This document shows, piece by piece, positions 44,349 through 52,543 of a stretch of DNA of 64,000 nucleotides. The translations under genes were made by a program, and so were the position numbers. The stretch's first letter is position 1, and each line of letters opens with the position of its first letter. The notes under the pieces were generated by a model. That model did not search any database, was not told the DNA's origin, and saw only the letters and a list, made by a program, of their open reading frames with translations. Origin of the DNA: a bacterium BMS3Abin14 (lineage in GTDB: Bacteria; BMS3Abin14). Location of the stretch: contig BDTG01000039.1 of the NCBI GenBank assembly GCA_002897695.1, positions 16,817 to 80,816 on the forward strand, given 5' to 3'.

Positions 44349-45343
44349 CGTTTTGCCTCTTTCCGCCCTGAATGGAACTGCCAGGCTGTTCCTATGATTT
44401 CATTCAGACCGGAATGCCTTGGCTCCCAACCCAGCTCGGCCTTTGCCCTTGAGGAATCGGCGACGAGGACCGCCGGATCCCCCTCCCTCCTGCCTCCCAT
44501 GACAATGGGTACCCTTTTCTCCGTCACCCGTTCGGCCTCCCGGATCACCTCCATAACCGAGAACCCCTCTCCGATTCCCAGGTTAAAGGCCCTGGCTGTT
44601 TCGCCGGCGTCGATCCTTTCCAATGCCAGGACGTGCGCCCGCGCCAGATCAGTGACGTGGATGTAGTCCCGAAGGCAGGTACCGTCCGGAGTTTGATAGT
44701 CGTTGCCGAAGACTGTAATGTCGGGCCTGCTCCCCATAGCCGCCTGGAGAACGAGGGGTATCAGGTGGGTTTCCGGGTCATGCAGCTCCCCCGACTCCCC
44801 CTCCGGATCCGCCCCGGCGGCATTGAAATACCGCAGGGAGACGGACCTCATCCCGTGGGCGGCGGCGAAATCGCTCAGGATGCCCTCCACGATGCGTTTG
44901 GATTCGCCGTAGGGGTTGATGGGGGCTGGAGGGTAATCATCGGGGATGGGCGAAATTCGGGGAATACCGTACACCGCGGCGCTGGACGAAAAGATGAAGC
45001 TCATCACGCCGGATTCCAGAAGCGATCCCAGCAGGGCGATAGACCCCGAAACGTTGTTTCGGTAGTATTTGAGCGGATCCAGGACCGATTCCCCCACCTG
45101 TATGTATCCTGCAAAGTGGATGCAGGCCGATGGGCGGTATTTTTTCAGAACATCCTTTACCCTCTTCCCGTCACCTACATCCCCCACCTCCAGGGGACCC
45201 CACTTCACCAGGTCCGCATGACCGGTGGAGAGGTTGTCCAAAGAGACTGGAGTGTATCCGGCCGTGGCCAGGGCCTTGCAGGTGTGACTGCCGATGTATC
45301 CCGCGCCGCCGGTGACCAGGACTGTTTTTTCGCTGGTATCCAC
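44345..45343 (-). CDS. galE: UDP-glucose 4-epimerase
   Basis: A 332-residue SDR enzyme interconverting UDP-glucose and UDP-galactose. TVLVTGGAGYIGSHTCKAL is the NAD loop, SSSAAVYG and NPYGESKRIVEGIL give the catalytic Ser and Y-x-x-x-K, and TPDGTCLRDYIHVTDLA is the sugar-nucleotide site. The reading frame opens at a TTG (45379) and has a GTG at 45343; neither has a good ribosome site. I choose GTG because it gives a normal GalE N-terminus. Supplies galactose for surface polysaccharides, fitting the nearby transferase gene. Confidence 0.93.
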   Translation of the reverse strand: MDTSEKTVLVTGGAGYIGSHTCKALATAGYTPVSLDNLSTGHADLVKWGPLEVGDVGDGKRVKDVLKKYRPSACIHFAGYIQVGESVLDPLKYYRNNVSGSIALLGSLLESGVMSFIFSSSAAVYGIPRISPIPDDYPPAPINPYGESKRIVEGILSDFAAAHGMRSVSLRYFNAAGADPEGESGELHDPETHLIPLVLQAAMGSRPDITVFGNDYQTPDGTCLRDYIHVTDLARAHVLALERIDAGETARAFNLGIGEGFSVMEVIREAERVTEKRVPIVMGGRREGDPAVLVADSSRAKAELGWEPRHSGLNEIIGTAWQFHSGRKEAKR

Positions 45344-45519
45344 GGGGCACAACTTACATGGTCCGGAGGAATGAGACAAGGTTCAGGTTTCAGGAATCTG
45401 AAACCCGGGGCCAACGTCTAAAGTCCAACGTCCAACGTGGAAAAGCAGTCAAAGGGGCCGTATGGGAGTGAGGGAGTAAGGGAAGAGCTGACGCGGAGAC
45501 ACGGGAAATAAAACGAAGC

Positions 45520-45602
45520 CATTGCGAGCGACTGATCCAGGAGCGCGGCAATCCCGTGAATATTGGCGGGATCGCTTCGCACATGTTCTGCTCGCGATGA
45601 CA
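45520..45602. repeat. REP-like inverted element
   Basis: CATTGCGAGC at the left pairs with GCTCGCGATG at the right, and the centre has cggcaatcccg / cgggatcgcttcg arms. Copies with the same words are at 17835-17998 and 56058-56132. It lies in the galE-transferase gap, next to a 'ggaccctggactttggac' heptamer array (45604-45628). Confidence 0.7.
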
Positions 45603-45638
45603 ACCCTTTGGACCCTGGACTTTGGACATTTTTTAAAA

Positions 45639-47312
45639 CTAATTCAAAAACAGCACTGCAATAACCAGGATCACGGGCATTGCCGCATAGGCCTTTCTCA
45701 TACCGAAAGTGGCATGGGTGTTGTTTATCAGTATCCGAAAGATGAAAAAGAGAAGAAACGTATTGAGCAGGATAAGGAAAAGCGGTACGGGAGCGTAAAT
45801 TCCCCGAGAGTAGTTGAAAACGGCAATGATCAGGCCCGCCATGTTCAGGCAGATGAAATCCATCGGGTCCAGAAGAAAAATCGAGAACCGCCCCTTCAAA
45901 ATGCGAGCAGCCAGAAACCAGGCGATAAACATCAAAAGGAAGGAGAGAAGTAGCCATTGTTCAACTGGAAACCCGGTCTGATACCGTAAGACCAGTGACA
46001 GGTTCATGGTCAGGATGAGGAAGAAAATGACCCCATTTGAGAAGAACATGGGCCTGGCAAAGCCGTTTTCCGTCCGGTCCATAAGATCCGGTATGGCAAG
46101 AAGCGGTAAAAGCAGTGTCATCGCAAGGAACACCCCTCTCCCTGCCTCCACGTAGAATGCGGCCAGACCGAGATTAAAAATCAGCATCAGGATGATCGCG
46201 GCTAAAGTGCCGTTATAGACACCTCTAATGTCCGGCCGCTTCCCGTCCAACTTCCCAAATGATCGCAACTTCGTGTTGACCGTCTTTATTTTCGCGTTGA
46301 AGTTATAGACGTTGAGGGTCCTGATGATGATTATCATGAGGGCGACCAGGAGCAGAGAGACAGTAAGGGCATAGAGACTGCGGCGGTGGCTGAGATGGAT
46401 CGCTATCTGGCCAAGAAAAAAGGAAAAAGCCAGGAAATAGATCAGGGTCTGGCGTGGGGTGAAGTTGAGGTCGAGGAGCCTGTGATGCAGGTGTCCCCTG
46501 TCCGGCTTGAAGGGATTGTTTCCGGAAGATACCCTTCTCACGAAGGCGAGGGACGTGTCCACCATGGGAATGGCCAGGAAGAGGATGGGGATGAGCAGGA
46601 CCATCAGGGTGGTTGTCTTGGCCGACTGGATGATGGCGATCACCGCGACGGAAAACCCAAGAAGCAGGCTTCCGCTGTCCCCCAGAAAAATCCTGGCAGG
46701 GTGAAGATTGAACTTCAGCAGGCCGAACAGCGCTCCCGAAACAACAAGGCAGAAGAGGACGAGAGCTGTCTGCCCCTGCAGGAAGGCGATAGCCCCGATC
46801 CCCAGGAAGGCGTTGAGTGAAAGAGCGGTGGCAAGCCCGTCCAGACCGTCGATGAGATTAACGGCGTTGGTCAACCCCACGATCCAGAAGACTGTCAATA
46901 GAACGGAAAACAGGTTTTCCTCGCTGGAAGAAAGATTTCCGAATATCCCGAAATGGAGGAGATTGATTCGAATTCCACACTGAACGACCAGCAACGCCGC
47001 GGTGACCTGGGCGAAAAATTTCGTCGAGTACGCAACGCCCCGCAGATCATCCAGAATGCCCACGGTGAAAACGATGAGAACCGCGAAAAATACATATGGT
47101 AAGCGCTGGTCGCCCCAAAGGGGCAGAGAGAAACCAGCGAGAATGACCGGGAAGAGGAGCAGACCTCCGGCCAGCGGCATGGGTTCCTTGTGGGCCTTTC
47201 TCTCCCCGGGATAGTCCATGAGGTTCCAGGACCGGCAGAAGGAAATGGCCCTCGGCGCCCACAGAACCGTAAGCACGGCCGCTAGAAAGAAAGCGAAAAC
47301 ATAGTTGTACAC
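45639..47312 (-). CDS. WecA/TagO-type undecaprenyl-phosphate sugar-1-phosphate transferase with a C-terminal extension
   Basis: A 557-residue membrane protein. The first 320 residues are the MraY/WecA fold: DYPGERKAHKEPMPLAGGLL, NAVNLIDGLDGLATALS with the Mg-binding Asp pair, FLGDSGSLLLGF, and PDRGHLHHRLLDL (H-x-H-x). The enzyme loads a GlcNAc-type sugar phosphate onto undecaprenyl phosphate to start O-antigen or capsule synthesis. The remaining about 230 residues add several extra helices not found in WecA. GTG 47312 with GGGGGAG upstream is preferred; a TTG at 47360 is also open. Confidence 0.88.
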   Translation of the reverse strand: MYNYVFAFFLAAVLTVLWAPRAISFCRSWNLMDYPGERKAHKEPMPLAGGLLLFPVILAGFSLPLWGDQRLPYVFFAVLIVFTVGILDDLRGVAYSTKFFAQVTAALLVVQCGIRINLLHFGIFGNLSSSEENLFSVLLTVFWIVGLTNAVNLIDGLDGLATALSLNAFLGIGAIAFLQGQTALVLFCLVVSGALFGLLKFNLHPARIFLGDSGSLLLGFSVAVIAIIQSAKTTTLMVLLIPILFLAIPMVDTSLAFVRRVSSGNNPFKPDRGHLHHRLLDLNFTPRQTLIYFLAFSFFLGQIAIHLSHRRSLYALTVSLLLVALMIIIIRTLNVYNFNAKIKTVNTKLRSFGKLDGKRPDIRGVYNGTLAAIILMLIFNLGLAAFYVEAGRGVFLAMTLLLPLLAIPDLMDRTENGFARPMFFSNGVIFFLILTMNLSLVLRYQTGFPVEQWLLLSFLLMFIAWFLAARILKGRFSIFLLDPMDFICLNMAGLIIAVFNYSRGIYAPVPLFLILLNTFLLFFIFRILINNTHATFGMRKAYAAMPVILVIAVLFLN

Positions 47313-47538
47313 GGACTCCCCCAAAAACAATTCCCCGAACGAAACAAGGTACAACCCCAAAAGCGTACTGAAAAGTACTCCTGTAACGTGTGATGATTTT
47401 AGCAGATTTCCACGTTAGGGGATAGGGATTATTAATTTGAGAGTTTGGGGGTTTGAAGTTGGTAAAAGAAAGTTTGGTTCATCCGGCTAATGCGTACCTT
47501 ATAATCTTCCTTCCCAAGCCTGCTCCTCCAAACTTTCC

Positions 47539-47820
47539 CTACCCCTGATACACTTTCTCATGTTTTCCCACATTGACGGGGATTATTATTTTCTCGTCCA
47601 TAAGGAATTCGAGGGTAATACGGTAACTGATGTTTATGGAAACAGAGTGCAGGGCACTGAGCCGGCCCTTGAGACGATGCAGGCGAAGGGAAGGGTGGAA
47701 GGGATCGATCTCGAGGAGTTTGAGCGTCTTCCCGTATTGATCTACAAGGTTACGGTGATGATTGAGGGATCTGGCTGCTTTACGATTATAACTGTGCGTG
47801 TAGAGAATCCGGAAATTCAT
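47539..47820 (-). CDS. RelE/YafQ-like toxin of a type II module
   Basis: A 93-residue protein with the RelE fold pattern: an N-terminal ILYTHSYNRKAARSL strand-helix, LEIDPFHPSLRLHRLKG (the typical PFHPSLxxHxLKG motif) and SYRITLEFLMDEKIIIPVNVGKHEKVY near the end, where G-x-H-x-x-V-Y supplies the usual catalytic His and Tyr. It probably cleaves ribosome-bound mRNA. It overlaps its antitoxin by 4 bases. Confidence 0.85.
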   Translation of the reverse strand: MNFRILYTHSYNRKAARSLNHHRNLVDQYGKTLKLLEIDPFHPSLRLHRLKGRLSALHSVSINISYRITLEFLMDEKIIIPVNVGKHEKVYQG

Positions 47821-48077
47821 TCAGCGGCTTTGGAAACACGCCTGATATGGGCCTCCACAGATTCCTCAACGTATTCGCTGACGGCTATTTCCCGCCTGGA
47901 CTCGTTTAAGGCCGCTTCAAGCTCACAGACCCGCAGCCGATTGTAGGTTGCAAGATCCATTACAACATAACGATCCTGCCCGCGAATCGTGATTATAGCT
48001 TCACCACCACCTTCGAGAGCTTTGCTGATGGAAGAAACACCCCTCGTCTTCAGTTCGTTCGCCGCGATACTCTTCAT
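47817..48077 (-). CDS. Phd/YefM-family antitoxin
   Basis: An 86-residue antitoxin. SIAANELKTRGVSSISKALE is the DNA-binding part and GQDRYVVMDLATYNRLR is the Phd/YefM signature; the C-terminal helix would wrap the toxin. It precedes the RelE-like toxin with ATGA overlap. A near-perfect 18-bp palindrome lies 25 bases upstream of its ATG. Confidence 0.87.
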   Translation of the reverse strand: MKSIAANELKTRGVSSISKALEGGGEAIITIRGQDRYVVMDLATYNRLRVCELEAALNESRREIAVSEYVEESVEAHIRRVSKAAE

Positions 48078-48101
48078 AACTCACCTACCTGAAAAGGTTC
48101 A

Positions 48102-48119
48102 TAGCGCTGTTAACAGTGC
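48102..48119 (-). promoter_or_regulatory. Probable operator of the Phd/RelE module
   Basis: AGCGCTGTTAACAGTGCT is an 18-bp palindrome with one mismatch, placed at the expected position for autorepression by the antitoxin-toxin complex. Confidence 0.55.
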
Positions 48120-48370
48120 TAACAATGGTACTGTGATTAATGTGGTTTGGCAAGAGAAAGGTGGGTAATGAATGTTTGAAGCCTGTCCTGAGCAAACGTC
48201 AGTGCGTCGAAGGGCGTAACTCTGCGTTACAGTGCCAAAGCACAGGTTTTATCGCAGGGGGCGCTGATCGTTCACCGATATGGAAAACTGACCTTCCCTT
48301 TCCCTCCCGGGTCCATGGAGTCTATTGACGCTTGTCAAGAAACACAAACTGGGTTTGCCCCGGAATTGTG
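48120..48370. other. Spacer between two divergent toxin-antitoxin modules
   Basis: No gene seen. Contains a 'gcctgtcctgagcaaacg..cgaaggg' word shared in altered form with 22045, 50047 and 52472. Confidence 0.5.
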
Positions 48371-48409
48371 TTGTGGTTTTTCGATGTTTCAGATACTATA
48401 CACGTATAG
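48371..48409 (+). promoter_or_regulatory. Promoter and operator of the RHH antitoxin-RelE pair
   Basis: TTGTGG (48371-48376) and TACTAT (48394-48399) are spaced by 17 bases. The near-palindrome CTATACACGTATAG (48396-48409) overlaps the -10 box and lies 15 bases before the antitoxin ATG, a good place for autorepression. Confidence 0.5.
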
Positions 48410-48423
48410 CAAAGGGGATGGTC

Positions 48424-48648
48424 ATGCTCGCACTACGTTTACCAAAGGACATCGAACAACGCCTGGAAGCGCTGGCAAAGCGCACAGGCCGATCGAAATC
48501 ATTTTATGCTCGTGAGGCTATCCTTGAACATCTGGACGACCTCGAAGCGGTATACCTTTCCGATGAGATCCTGAAACGGGTCGAAACCGGACAGGAACAA
48601 ACCTACACCCTTGATGAACTGGAGCGGGAGCTTGACTTGGCGGATTGA
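48424..48648 (+). CDS. RelB/ribbon-helix-helix antitoxin
   Basis: A 74-residue protein. LALRLPKDIEQRLEALAKRTGRSKSFYAREAI is the ribbon-helix-helix DNA-binding domain with the family words GRSKSFYAREAI; the C-terminal ETGQEQTYTLDELERELDL is the toxin-binding region. ATG 48424 has GGGG 7 bases upstream; an in-frame frame extends further upstream without coding character. Confidence 0.85.
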   Translation: MLALRLPKDIEQRLEALAKRTGRSKSFYAREAILEHLDDLEAVYLSDEILKRVETGQEQTYTLDELERELDLAD

Positions 48649-48931
48649 AGCCACCGCTACCGCCAAAAAGCAGTTAGCCAAACTTGATCGGAAGGTCCAG
48701 TCTGAAATCGTGCGATATCTGCGGGAAAGGATCAGCACGGATGAAGACCCGCGCCGGTTCGGCGCCCCCTTAAGAAAAGAGCTGACCGATCGCTGGAAGT
48801 ACCGCGTCGGCGCGTATCGTCTTATCTGCGAAATTCAGGACGAAAAAGTTCTGGTGCTGGTTTTGATGGGCGCACTACAGAAAAAACACGACTCACACTT
48901 ATTCCCCTCACCGGATTTCGCCCGCTTTTAA
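48632..48931 (+). CDS. RelE/ParE-family toxin
   Basis: A 99-residue toxin: TWRIEATATAKKQLAKLDRKVQ, then RFGAPLRKELTDRWKYRVGAYRLICEIQDE (the W-R-Y-R-V-G-x-Y-R motif) and a C-terminal LVLMGALQKK where the usual I-G-H-R-x-x-V-Y is lost. TTG 48632 gives the usual M-T-W-R-I start; ATGs at 48611 and 48614 are alternatives. It overlaps the antitoxin gene. The altered C-terminus may affect catalysis. Confidence 0.82.
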   Translation: MTWRIEATATAKKQLAKLDRKVQSEIVRYLRERISTDEDPRRFGAPLRKELTDRWKYRVGAYRLICEIQDEKVLVLVLMGALQKKHDSHLFPSPDFARF

Positions 48932-49032
48932 AACTGTTTTATCTTCGACAGCGGCTTCATCCAGAGGGTCCACCTCTTTAGCCCGACAGCCTGCTTTTCC
49001 CATTGCCCTTAGCCTGCCTTTATCGCTCATCC

Positions 49033-49372
49033 TCAACTTTTTTTGCCAACTATTTTCTCCAGTTCATCGATCAAAGCCGGCAACTCATCCGCAACCGTTG
49101 TCCAGACAATGTGAAGATCGACATCGAAATAGCCGTGAATGAGACGGTTTCTCATGCCAATTGCGTTGCCATGGAATATTGGGGTTTTTCTCCCTGGTCG
49201 AATCCCCCACCTTTCCTGCAGCCTCGCCGAGGATCTCAATGTCCTTTAGTAGAGCAAGCACGAGCATCCTGTCCGAATCGAGGTCCGCTCTGGATCGATC
49301 TTTGACGAAAGCGACGGCCTCCCTCGCTGCGTCAAGCATGTGTCGGAGACGAACCAGATCGTTTCTAACCAT
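49033..49372 (-). pseudogene. HepT-like HEPN (DUF86) toxin, frameshifted
   Basis: The first part (from ATG 49372) reads VRNDLVRLRHMLDAAREAV...LALLKDIEILGEAAGKV..NPNIPW, and the rest, in another frame, reads IGMRNRLIHGYFDVDLHIVW..ELEKIVG. Together they are a complete DUF86/HepT protein with the R-x-x-x-x-H motif (RNRLIH). The frame breaks near 49160-49175, just before that motif, so the intact toxin is not made unless there is recoding or a sequencing error. The start overlaps the mntA-like stop. Confidence 0.8.
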
Positions 49373-49694
49373 ACTGTGTCTCGGCAGAAGCCACCACCTC
49401 GTCGCGGAAGTATCGGCTAAGTTCATCAGGAGTCCTCATGTCCACTTTACGACCTCCCGGCAACTCAGACAATTCCATTTCCATTCCAGCCAACCCTAAA
49501 AACCCTGGAACCTGTGTAGGCTCAAATTCGACAAGGACGTCGATATCGCTACCCTCATTGAAATCTTCCCCGAGGACAGACCCAAAAAGGGATAATTTTA
49601 CGATCCTGTTTCTCCGGCAGAAATCGGTGATCTTGATAACAGATATAATCCTCACGGAAATCCTGCAGGGCATAAAAAACGACGTAAAATTCAA
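49365..49694 (-). CDS. MntA-like nucleotidyltransferase antitoxin with a chimeric N-terminus
   Basis: A 109-residue frame. The native part starts near residue 23 with ITDFCRRNRIVKLSLFGSVLGEDFNEGSDIDVLVEFEP. The G-S-x(9)-S-D-I-D motif is the MNT-family NTP-binding site that AMPylates HepT. The first 20 or so residues are encoded by the strand opposite the vapC remnant and have no MntA character, so the true N-terminus was probably replaced by recombination. Paired with the frameshifted hepT. Confidence 0.75.
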   Translation of the reverse strand: MNFTSFFMPCRISVRIISVIKITDFCRRNRIVKLSLFGSVLGEDFNEGSDIDVLVEFEPTQVPGFLGLAGMEMELSELPGGRKVDMRTPDELSRYFRDEVVASAETQYG

Positions 49695-49935
49695 GAGCGC
49701 AAAAGATTACCTCCTCGAATTTCCAATCTATGGCCCTAAAAACACCGGAACCTACACCAGGGCTGCTCAACTGTACCGGGACTGCAGAAAAAAAGGAAAA
49801 ACCGTCAGGAAGACGATCGATTGTATTATCGCCGCGATCTGCATTGAAAACGACCTGGCGCTTCTTCATAAGGGTGCGGATTTTAATTCCATCGAGGCGT
49901 GTACAGCTCTCAGGGTGATTCGGAACCGTTGTTGA
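49633..49935 (+). pseudogene. VapC (PIN-domain) ribonuclease remnant lacking its N-terminus
   Basis: Reads ITDIILTEILQGIKNDVKF, then NTGTYTRAAQLYRDCRKKG, VRKTIDCIIAAICIE and LALLHKGADF, the last two-thirds of a PIN domain with the E, D and D positions. The first about 40 residues with the leading catalytic Asp are missing; upstream is mntA-like sequence on the other strand. No vapB antitoxin is beside it. Confidence 0.75.
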
Positions 49936-50225
49936 ACCCTGCATGTCATCGGACGTGGCAAGATACACTCCTTCAGGCAAGGCGTACCCCCCCCTCTGTT
50001 CATCCACGGTAAAGTAATTGAAAGCTTATTGGCCGCTGATACACGCCCTTCGACGCGCTGTGGCTTGCTCCCCTCGACATGCTCGGGACAGGCTGATCTA
50101 CGCTGATAGATACAGTACTGACTGGTTTGATGTTTGAGGGGGAAAAGAAAGTTTGAAGGTTTGATATATACTGGTTTGTGGTTGTTATCCCTTAACTTCA
50201 AACTCTCAAACCAGCCCCCTCCTTC
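49936..50225. other. Repeat-rich spacer
   Basis: Contains a copy of the 'ccacggt..aattgaaagcttattggccgctgat' family (50005-50040), a 'cccttcgacgcgctgtggcttgctcccctcgacatgctcgggacagg' word, and gtttga-type heptamer arrays in both orientations (50110-50215). No gene seen. Confidence 0.6.
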
Positions 50226-50254
50226 TTGACATTTATATACCGCTAAGGTATCTT
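50226..50254 (+). promoter_or_regulatory. brnTA promoter and operator
   Basis: TTGACA (50226-50231), a 17-base spacer and TATCTT (50249-50254). Inside is TATACC-gctaa-GGTATC, a dyad, and TATACC is repeated just before the ATG. The start codon is only 9 bases past the -10 box and no ribosome site is seen, so the mRNA may be leaderless. Confidence 0.65.
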
Positions 50255-50263
50255 TTTTATACC

Positions 50264-50533
50264 ATGATATTCGAGTTCGACGCACGCAAAAGTGCTGTTA
50301 ACAAGGCCAAACACGGGATCGATTTCAACGAAGCCCAAACGCTGTGGATCGACCCGGACCTATTGGAAATCCCCGCCATGACCAGCGAGGAGCCGCGTTT
50401 TTTGGTGATCGGCAACATCAACGGCAAGCATTGGTCTGGCGTCATCACTTATCGGGACGCCGCTGTACGCATCATTTCCATCCGGCGTTCCCGGCCTGAG
50501 GAGGTTGCCCTTTATGAAAACGAAAGCTACTGA
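50264..50533 (+). CDS. brnT: BrnT-family toxin
   Basis: An 89-residue RelE-fold toxin: FEFDARKSAVNKAKHGIDFNEA at the start (the D-x-x-K...NxxKHG-x-x-F signature), then the RFLVIGNINGKHWSGVITYRD strands and RIISIRRSRPEEVALYE at the end with the conserved I-S-x-R-R-A/S-x-x-x-E. It inhibits translation as a ribonuclease. It overlaps brnA by 20 bases. Confidence 0.92.
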   Translation: MIFEFDARKSAVNKAKHGIDFNEAQTLWIDPDLLEIPAMTSEEPRFLVIGNINGKHWSGVITYRDAAVRIISIRRSRPEEVALYENESY

Positions 50534-50744
50534 TTTCGACCGGAAATTCGCCGCCGGCGAAGATATCACCGGTCATCTCGACCTTGGCAAGGCACGGCGC
50601 CGGGAACGTGAGCACAAACGGGTCAATGTCGACTTTCCGATCTGGATGATTCACGCCCTCGACCGGGAAGCCAGACGGCTTGGCGTACCTCGCCAGTCCA
50701 TCATCAAGCTCTGGCTCGCCGACCGCCTGGAAAAGACGTCCTGA
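50514..50744 (+). CDS. brnA: BrnA-family antitoxin
   Basis: A 76-residue protein with a flexible N-terminus that neutralises BrnT (FDRKFAAGEDITGHLDL) and a C-terminal ribbon-helix-helix domain (RVNVDFPIWMIHALDREARR, then GVPRQSIIKLWLADRL). ATG 50514 has GGAGG 9 bases upstream, inside brnT. BrnA dimers repress the operon. Confidence 0.9.
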   Translation: MKTKATDFDRKFAAGEDITGHLDLGKARRREREHKRVNVDFPIWMIHALDREARRLGVPRQSIIKLWLADRLEKTS

Positions 50745-51032
50745 TTAGTGAACTACCACGGGCTCATGCCCGCAGAATTACGAATGAGTATTAAAATATG
50801 GTTCATCACAATAATGCGTACCTCATTGCATCTTACAGCATGATTTAACAGGACGCAGGGGATGGAGGGGATAAGGCAAACACCGGAAGCGGATAAAACC
50901 TGAAATCTTTTGGGGTTAAGGAGCGGCGCTCCGCCGCCTTCCCATCCCACAGAGGGGGTATCCTGCCTTTCACTCTGCCCTCCTCGTTGGTCTTTGGACT
51001 TTGGACGCGCCTAATTGGCCTGCTTTTCCGCC
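50745..51032. other. Repeat-bearing spacer
   Basis: Bases 50802-50826 are a decayed MITE end. Bases 50850-50900 hold 'gatggaggggataaggcaaacaccgg', whose reverse complement recurs at 57062. Bases 50990-51006 are a 'ggtctttggactttggac' heptamer array. No gene seen. Confidence 0.55.
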
Positions 51033-52208
51033 CTATGGCCTGCATTTCCCCAAAAGCCTCCCAACAGCCTCCCAACCTGAAACGCTGACCCCTTTGCGCA
51101 CTTGAGATCCAGTGCCTCCATAGACGAGCGTCGGATCGGTAACCTGATCACCTGCCAGGGTCTGCCAGCGTTCCAGCCCGATAAAAAACCCCCGGTTAAG
51201 GGTCTTGCCTGATTTGATCTCGATGGGCATCAACCTGGTTCCGACCTCGGCGATGACATCCACCTCGTTGCCGTTGCTGTCACGCCAGAAGTGAAGCCCC
51301 GCCTTTTCCCCCTGATTGAATCTTGTTTTCACCAATTCAGAGACGATGAAGGTTTCAAAAATACTGCCGCGCAGGGGATGAGCTGCAAGCTGGTCCTGCT
51401 CTCGAATGCCCAACAACCAACAAAGCAGGCCCGTGTCGTAAAAATATATTTTAGGCGATTTGACCAGCCTCTTGTTGAAATTGGCATGGTGTGGACGAAG
51501 AGTGAACAGTATGTAACTCGCCTCCAGGACAGATATCCAGGCCCTGGCCGTGTTGTGGGTAATGCCGCAATCGGTGGCAAGGGAGGAAAGGTTCAGGATC
51601 TGCCCGCTGCGGCCGGCACAAAACCTCAAAAAACGCTGAAACGCTTCAAGGTCCTGGACCTTCAGCAGTTGCCGGACGTCGCGTTCCACATAGGCTGTCA
51701 CATAGGATCTGAACCAGGCGCCCGGCGAAAGATCACGGTCGTACAGGGGCGGATAGCAGCCGTTGAAGAGCATAGCATCGAGCAGGTTCGGCCTGACCCC
51801 CGCCCGGTCCAGTTCCCCGATGGAAAAAGGCAGCAATTCAATAAAGGCCGTCCTGCCTGCCAGCGACTGCGAGATTTCCGACATCAGGTTGAATTGTTGG
51901 GATCCCGTAAGCAGAAAAAGCCCCATCCGGCCATCCCCGTCGACCCTCGTTTGCAGGTAGGAAAGTATTTCCGGCGCCCGTTGCACCTCATCGAGCACCC
52001 CCCCGTCCGGAAAACGTTCCAGAAAACCTCTCGGGTCGTCGATAGCCGCAATCCTGACGTCTGGATCCTCAAGCGAAACGTAGGGTCTGCCGCTAAAAAC
52101 AACCCGGGCCAAGGTCGTCTTCCCGGACTGCCTGGGTCCTGTGATAGTCACAATAGGAAAACCACGCAGGAATTGACGGATCGTTGATTCGGCGTTGCGC
52201 TTGATCAT
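51033..52208 (-). CDS. AAA-family ATPase with DUF4143 domain
   Basis: A 391-residue protein. Walker A is TITGPRQSGKTTLARVVF (about residues 20-37), Walker B-like GGVLDEVQRAPEILSYL, and sensor LLTGSQQFNLMS. The DUF4143 part (about 205-391) has SPKIYFYDTGLLCWLLGI and NGNEVDVIAEVG..PIEIKSGKT, a PD-(D/E)XK-like nuclease pattern (E-V-D...E-I-K). The family is widespread, mobile and of unclear role. The last residues run into the heptamer-rich repeats. Confidence 0.88.
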   Translation of the reverse strand: MIKRNAESTIRQFLRGFPIVTITGPRQSGKTTLARVVFSGRPYVSLEDPDVRIAAIDDPRGFLERFPDGGVLDEVQRAPEILSYLQTRVDGDGRMGLFLLTGSQQFNLMSEISQSLAGRTAFIELLPFSIGELDRAGVRPNLLDAMLFNGCYPPLYDRDLSPGAWFRSYVTAYVERDVRQLLKVQDLEAFQRFLRFCAGRSGQILNLSSLATDCGITHNTARAWISVLEASYILFTLRPHHANFNKRLVKSPKIYFYDTGLLCWLLGIREQDQLAAHPLRGSIFETFIVSELVKTRFNQGEKAGLHFWRDSNGNEVDVIAEVGTRLMPIEIKSGKTLNRGFFIGLERWQTLAGDQVTDPTLVYGGTGSQVRKGVSVSGWEAVGRLLGKCRP

Positions 52209-52543
52209 GGTGAAAAGATATACCGTAGCGTGTTAATTGTCAAACTCTTTTACATTTTACATAAATAATGCTGCATGGCACTCCGTGGTGAATGACTTTA
52301 AAGACTTACTTAGCCGCTGATTCAGGCTGAAAGTTGCAGGCTATAGGATATAGGCAATGGGCCAGAGGTTATAGGCTAACAGTGCACATGTGCACCAGTG
52401 CACTGCTCTCATCGTCACCTCGATACTTCGACACCGCCCTTCTCGCCCCTCACCTATTGCCTCCAGCCTGCCGTGAGCAAGCGAAGCGCGCCGAAGGGTG
52501 TTAAATAAGCTTTTCACTGGTCACGGATCACTGATCACGGCCT
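52209..52543. other. Repeat-filled spacer
   Basis: Bases 52284-52331 are a clear copy of 'ccgtggtgaatgactttaa..ttagccgctgat'. Bases 52340-52380 are 'aggctataggatataggcaatggg', a heptamer-type array. Bases 52382-52404 contain three GTGCAC words 8 bases apart, and GTGCACATGTGCAC is a perfect 14-bp palindrome. No gene seen. Confidence 0.6.

Noticed and set aside
49150..49180. Programmed ribosomal frameshift in hepT
   Set aside because: No clear slippery heptamer or downstream stem; simple mutation or sequencing error is more likely, given the other broken genes nearby.
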